Assembly (NCBI RefSeq): GCF_000382485.1
Contig: NZ_AORY01000011.1
Span: 181,437-245,436, forward strand
Length of the DNA: 64,000 nucleotides
Reading direction: 5' to 3'
From: Sphingomonas sp. Mn802worker
Lineage (GTDB): Bacteria > Pseudomonadota > Alphaproteobacteria > Sphingomonadales > Sphingomonadaceae
A program made the translations under genes and the position numbers. Under the pieces are notes generated by a model. The model saw only the letters and a list, made by a program, of their open reading frames with translations. It was not told the DNA's origin and did no database searches. Of this stretch, positions 60,797-64,000 are shown piece by piece (position 1 is the stretch's first letter; each line of letters opens with the position of its first letter).

Positions 60797-61552
60797 CTAG
60801 CGCAACTCAATAATAACGTTTCTTATGAGATCAGAAATAACATCATCTGCTTGCGGCTGTAAAATGACGATGGACGATGGATGAGCGGCCATATTTCGGC
60901 GTTTCAGCTTCTCTCTAAGCATTTGCTCAAGGTTTTTTTGGATCACCTTGCCGCTGGAGCAAGCATCAAGGAATTCTGACTCCTTGAACTCGTCAAAATC
61001 GTCAGTTTTGCAAACTAGCGGTTTTGGCGACTTCGTGAATCTCTTACTTGCGCCTTCATTGAATTGCCCAAGACGGCTTCCGTCTGATAGAACCCAGCGC
61101 CTTAAATGATTATACGCTAAGTTCCATGTCATAACGATTGATGATCTGAATGCAGCGACTTGATAACAGCGAATCGCTTCGTCTAAAAAAACTCGCTCGG
61201 GTCCGTCTTCGACCTGATCTATCAAACCTGATAAGAGCTTAGAGACTGCTGCACTCTTCGTATTAGGTACCAATATGTCATCGAGTCTCTTTCGTTCTTG
61301 CCCTTCAAGAAAGTAACCTCTTTTATCATAAATAAAAAGCGGCGGCTTTCTTGTAGCTAAACGCGAAAGATACACACTAACCTGTGGAGGTGCCAAATGA
61401 ACCGATCTAAAAACCTCCGCTATCGCGCGAGGAGCGAATCGGTCCACCTTCTTAATGCGATGCAAAAACCACGCTATCCTGCAAATCTGTTCATTGACCG
61501 ATAGGTTTTTAAACCGCGCCTGCGCCTCAAAGAACTCCTCAAACTCAGTCAT
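60797..61552 (-). CDS. Winged-helix plus HEPN-like protein (candidate effector)
   Basis: 251-residue protein in a visibly AT-rich insert. Residues 20-92 read as a winged-helix domain (NEQICRIAWFLHRI ... YDKRGYFLEGQERKRLDDIL). The C-terminal half is a HEPN-like helical domain: EAIRCYQVAAFRSSIVMTWN (125-144) then KRRNMAAH (217-224), in which R219 and H224 form the R-x4-H motif of HEPN RNases. Its ATG overlaps the upstream gene by four bases. The stop is seven bases from the uvrA stop. It may be an RNase of a two-part defence or toxin system; this is inferred from motif and layout. Confidence 0.72.
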   Translation of the reverse strand: MTEFEEFFEAQARFKNLSVNEQICRIAWFLHRIKKVDRFAPRAIAEVFRSVHLAPPQVSVYLSRLATRKPPLFIYDKRGYFLEGQERKRLDDILVPNTKSAAVSKLLSGLIDQVEDGPERVFLDEAIRCYQVAAFRSSIVMTWNLAYNHLRRWVLSDGSRLGQFNEGASKRFTKSPKPLVCKTDDFDEFKESEFLDACSSGKVIQKNLEQMLREKLKRRNMAAHPSSIVILQPQADDVISDLIRNVIIELR

Positions 61553-62166
61553 TCAGAGCGTCTCTTTTTATCCTCAATGCGGCCAGCGCCCGTCAAGCTA
61601 AGCGAATAGCCTTTACTATCACCGGATAAAAACTTGTTATCGGCTAGATTACGCAATGGCTTGGAGAAGTCCGTAGAGTTGGTACTCCATCCCAGCAATT
61701 TAAAACATGTGTAGATGTAGTCTACCGTAAAAGCGTTGATATTTCTAGCGTCGCGCAACCACAAAGCGATTAGAAGGTATTTGTCGAAGCCTGTTTTCGC
61801 CTCGTAATCTGACACAAAGTCTTTCAGCGATGGGTCAGACTTCACGTCTAAGTCATTAACGGGGTTTGGTACTTTAGCTACCCGGGCCTTCCTTGGAGCC
61901 TTCGGTCGTGACGGTTCCGCGTCCAGTGCGCCACCTTCGATCACATCTTCGTCGTTATCGATCTGATCGGCATCCGCTTCAAGCAAGGCAGGACTTGCTG
62001 GACGAGAAACCTGACGGGAGCTCACAGTTGTAGAACCGCGAAAAACATTTTGGATCGCTTGAGTAACTTGCGCGATCTCACCTTCTTGAAAATCGCCTTC
62101 AAGAAGGACAAAGCGAAATTTCGATGTACCGCCAGATCCGCGTGACGAACTTCCTCGTGCCATCAT
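61549..62166 (-). CDS. Winged-helix partner protein of the HEPN gene
   Basis: 205 residues from ATG 62166, with GAGGGGG five bases upstream; a longer frame from 62214 is less likely. An N-terminal block (KFRFVLLEGDFQEGEIAQVT, 16-35) is followed by a disordered acidic/basic linker (45-110) and a C-terminal winged-helix domain (125-200). That domain (DKYLLIALWLRDA ... LSGDSKGYSLSLTGAGRIED) resembles the N-terminal domain of the HEPN protein, so the two share an ancestor domain. It is AT-rich like its partner and forms one operon with it. Confidence 0.72.
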   Translation of the reverse strand: MMARGSSSRGSGGTSKFRFVLLEGDFQEGEIAQVTQAIQNVFRGSTTVSSRQVSRPASPALLEADADQIDNDEDVIEGGALDAEPSRPKAPRKARVAKVPNPVNDLDVKSDPSLKDFVSDYEAKTGFDKYLLIALWLRDARNINAFTVDYIYTCFKLLGWSTNSTDFSKPLRNLADNKFLSGDSKGYSLSLTGAGRIEDKKRRSE

Positions 62167-62251
62167 TACCCCCTCTCTGGGCGAGAACCTCGCTGTAATG
62201 GGCAACAGATACAAGACAAAACATCGCTGCTAAGTTAGCCGATCCTTTTAT

Positions 62252-62551
62252 TCACAACCCCACCGCCTTCCGTAATGCCTCGTTCATCCGCCCCTGCCAC
62301 CCCGGCCCGCCCTCGCGAAACCGCTCGATCACGTCGGGGTCGAGCCGCAGCGTCACCTGCTCCTTCGCGCGCCCGCGCAGCGGCGGTCGACCACGCACCA
62401 CGCCGTTCGGCCCCAGATAGCCCGTCGCCGGCCGGATCACCTTGCCCCCGATCGAGAACTCGGCGGTGTCCAGCATCTCGTCGGTCCACTCCGACAGATC
62501 GTCCGCCGGGTCAGGCGAGCCGGCTGCGAAATCGTGCTTGTTCTCGCTCAT
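62252..62551 (-). CDS. brnA: BrnA-like antitoxin
   Basis: 99-residue BrnA-family antitoxin. The C-terminal block KEQVTLRLDPDVIERFREGGPGWQGRMNEALRKAV is the DNA-binding ribbon-helix-helix of the family. The N-terminal half wraps the toxin. It overlaps the brnT gene by 41 bases and follows it on the minus strand, the normal order. It probably represses its own operon. Confidence 0.92.
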   Translation of the reverse strand: MSENKHDFAAGSPDPADDLSEWTDEMLDTAEFSIGGKVIRPATGYLGPNGVVRGRPPLRGRAKEQVTLRLDPDVIERFREGGPGWQGRMNEALRKAVGL

Positions 62552-62783
62552 TGGCCTTCCTCATCGAAATGACGCGCCGCCCGCGCTCGGTTGCCGCCCA
62601 CACGATCACCACCGTCCGCTCGCCCAGCAGCCCGATCGTGCAGCATCGCCGCTCGGGATAGTCGAACCGCGCGTCCTCGAACTCGAACGCCGGCCCGTCG
62701 AACACGCCCGCCGCATCGGCGAAGTCTAGCCTTCGCTCGCGCAGCGTCGCGTCCCGCTTGGCTGCATCGTAGCTGATCTCCAC
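62511..62783 (-). CDS. brnT: BrnT-like ribonuclease toxin
   Basis: 90-residue BrnT toxin (RelE-like fold). It starts at GTG 62783. The family blocks RLDFADAAGVFDGPAFEFEDARFDYPERR and RTVVIVWAATERGRRVISMRKANERE are present, including the RxISxRKA end with catalytic arginines. BrnT cleaves RNA and is neutralised by BrnA. Confidence 0.92.
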   Translation of the reverse strand: MEISYDAAKRDATLRERRLDFADAAGVFDGPAFEFEDARFDYPERRCCTIGLLGERTVVIVWAATERGRRVISMRKANEREQARFRSRLA

Positions 62784-62786
62784 GAT

Positions 62787-62799
62787 GGTATTTTGTACC
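62787..62799. promoter_or_regulatory. Inverted repeat just upstream of brnT
   Basis: GGTA-TTTTG-TACC is a short perfect inverted repeat, three bases before the brnT start, in a small AT-rich patch. It fits an operator for BrnA/BrnT self-repression. Confidence 0.4.
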
Positions 62800-62824
62800 T
62801 ACATAATGCGGCGTCAAGGGTCGT

Positions 62825-62980
62825 CGCGGCGGAGCCGCGCCTTCGAATGTGGTGGTGACGGCTACGTTGCCAAGGTGGGAAGAACTAAGCCTCGCCGCGG
62901 CGAAGCCGCGTCGTCAGTCGGCGCTGCTGGCGCCGCTGGCCGGGCCGGCGCTGGGGCGCTCGTCGGTAGCTTCGCTACCG
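62825..62980. repeat. Cluster of GC-rich hairpins
   Basis: CGCGGC-GGA-GCCGCG (62825-62839), CGCGGC-GAA-GCCGCG (62896-62910) and CGGTAGC-TTC-GCTACCG (62964-62980) are short perfect hairpins with three-base loops, all in the gap between brnT and the next gene. They look like a family of small palindromes, and the spacing is about 70 bases each. Confidence 0.65.
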
Positions 62981-63056
62981 CCTTGCCGCGCCGGCCTGTC
63001 CTACACTTGGCAAACCTGCCTACTACCCCGGACCCTCAACCAACGGGACCACGCCC

Positions 63057-63251
63057 ATGCACACCCCACCCTACATCCCCGTCGCCTACCCGCTCGATCA
63101 GGCGCCCGAGCGGCACGAGATCGCGCATCGCGAGTGGCAGGCGCACGTCGACGCCGGCCGCATCTCCGCCACCCCGCTGCCCGCGCTCGAGATCGCCGCC
63201 GCGCTGACGATGGAGGCGCTGTTCCGCCGCACCGGGCTGTGCCGTCGATGA
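63057..63251 (+). CDS. Hypothetical small protein
   Basis: 64 residues (MHTPPYIPVAYPLDQAPERHEIAHREWQ at the start, split here for reading: MHTPPYIPVAYPLDQ and APERHEIAHREW). It has an ordinary composition and ends in FRRTGLCRR. Its stop overlaps the next gene's ATG (ATGA), which supports it as real. Function unknown. Confidence 0.55.
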   Translation: MHTPPYIPVAYPLDQAPERHEIAHREWQAHVDAGRISATPLPALEIAAALTMEALFRRTGLCRR

Positions 63252-63958
63252 CCGCGCACCCGCCCACCGCGCTCCCGGCCCCCGTCGACACGCCGGCCGG
63301 ACACGAGCCCACCCGCCACGCCACCCCGGCCACCATCCCGGCCCCCGACGCCACCCTCCCCGGCGACCGCGCGCACTATCACCGTAGCGATGGCTGGACG
63401 CCCGAGCGCCAGCGCCTCTTCGTGGAGGGGATCGCCGGCGGCGACACCGTTGATCGCGCCTGCGCGCGCGTCGCGCTCTCGCCCGCCTCGGCCTATGCCT
63501 TTCGCCGCCGCGCCGCCGGTGCCGCCTTTGCGCTCGCCTGGGACGGCGCGCGGTTGCTCGCGCGCGAGACGCTCGCCGACACGCTCCTCACCCGCGCGCT
63601 GGAGGGGCAGGAGGAGGTCATCACCCGCCCCGACGGCTCGGTCGTCACCCGCCACCGCTTCGACAATCGCCTCGCGACCCACATGCTCCACCGGCTCGAC
63701 CGCTTCTCCGACGCCGCGCAGCGCAGCGCCCATGGCACCGCCGCGCGCGCGGTCGCGGGCCAGTTCGACGCCTATCTCGACCTGATCGATGCCGATGCGA
63801 CGCCCGCCCGCGCCGGCCTGTTCGTCGCTCAGCGCCTTGGGCCCGACGCGCGCGCCAGCCGGGCCGCCGACCTGGAACCCGTCCTCGCCCTCGCCCGCGC
63901 CGACCGCTGGCTCGCCGGCCACCCGCCACGGCCGGAGAGGTCGACGTCTCCGACCTAG
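63248..63958 (+). CDS. Hypothetical protein with possible C-terminal frameshift
   Basis: 236 residues from ATG 63248. Residues 45-100 hold a helix-turn-helix-like stretch (RQRLFVEGIAGGDTVDRACARVALSPASAYAFRRR), and DRFSDAAQRSAHG follows. The frame ends at TAG 63956. A different frame continues protein-like through the same point (EVDVSDLDPATRAGWTAEQW), suggesting that one base was gained or lost near 63920-63940. The gene may be a regulator or phage-terminase-small-subunit relative; this is unsure. Confidence 0.6.
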   Translation: MTAHPPTALPAPVDTPAGHEPTRHATPATIPAPDATLPGDRAHYHRSDGWTPERQRLFVEGIAGGDTVDRACARVALSPASAYAFRRRAAGAAFALAWDGARLLARETLADTLLTRALEGQEEVITRPDGSVVTRHRFDNRLATHMLHRLDRFSDAAQRSAHGTAARAVAGQFDAYLDLIDADATPARAGLFVAQRLGPDARASRAADLEPVLALARADRWLAGHPPRPERSTSPT

Positions 63959-64000
63959 ACCCCGCCACCCGCGCTGGCTGGACCGCCGAGCAATGGGCCC

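Noticed and set aside
62849..63247. Upstream extension of the last gene's frame from 62849
   Set aside because: It runs through the hairpin cluster and the 64-residue gene; the ATG at 63248 coupled to that gene's stop is a better start.

Overview
The window looks like the chromosome of a sphingomonad (Sphingomonadaceae, Alphaproteobacteria). The reasons are the high GC content, the full tolQRAB-pal cluster with ybgC, a MucR/Ros regulator of the zinc-ligand-poor type, DivK next to a DUF3572 gene, a BrnT/BrnA pair, a GAAC-N7-GAAC LexA box before uvrA, and a TonB-dependent receptor with a TACA/TGTA-type operator. No rRNA, tRNA, CRISPR array or transposase gene was seen. Most of the window is ordinary chromosomal backbone with short operons, many coupled through GTGA, ATGA or TTGA overlaps.

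Layout. 1-5.8 kb: a GH130 enzyme cut by the left edge, two overlapping secreted amidohydrolases (one without metal ligands), mucR and an MpaB-like gene. 5.8-11.5 kb: ybgC-tolQ-tolR-tolA-tolB-pal on the minus strand, preceded by a lipoprotein gene. 11.5-20.5 kb: NPD oxidoreductase, YjbQ, LprI-like protein, aspartokinase, ubiG, an Atm1-type ABC exporter and an M3 peptidase. 20.5-28.8 kb: recQ, small genes, an apparently frameshifted EamA transporter, an ATP-dependent DNA ligase, a divergent Rrf2 regulator/thioredoxin-reductase-like pair and a metallophosphoesterase. 28.7-35.9 kb: a DUF1328 protein, Dps, a GDT1-like protein, rpmG behind a terminator-like leader, divK, DUF3572, HAD, RidA, a FemAB-like acyltransferase and a large membrane protein. 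35.9-40.7 kb: argG, an EF-hand protein, and an SRPBCC-dehydrogenase-SDR cassette that lies between the EF-hand gene and a decayed copy of its 3' end. 40.7-49.8 kb: a PT-repeat lipoprotein, a cyclopropane synthase, a molybdoenzyme with its cytochrome b, a flavin reductase, TauE/SafE, an AraC-type regulator and rlmN. 49.8-60.8 kb: a periplasmic helical-repeat protein, rpiA, a TonB-dependent receptor, an SBF-like symporter and uvrA.

60.8-64 kb is the accessory part. An AT-rich two-gene operon (winged-helix protein plus winged-helix/HEPN protein with an R-N-M-A-A-H motif) sits against the 3' end of uvrA. It is followed by a brnT/brnA toxin-antitoxin operon, a cluster of GC-rich hairpins and two small coupled genes. 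The winged-helix/HEPN pair is the best candidate for an undescribed system here. The other notable points are the degenerate amidohydrolase partner, the EF-hand duplication around the stress-gene cassette, the rpmG leader hairpin, the frameshifted EamA gene and the operator-like palindromes.
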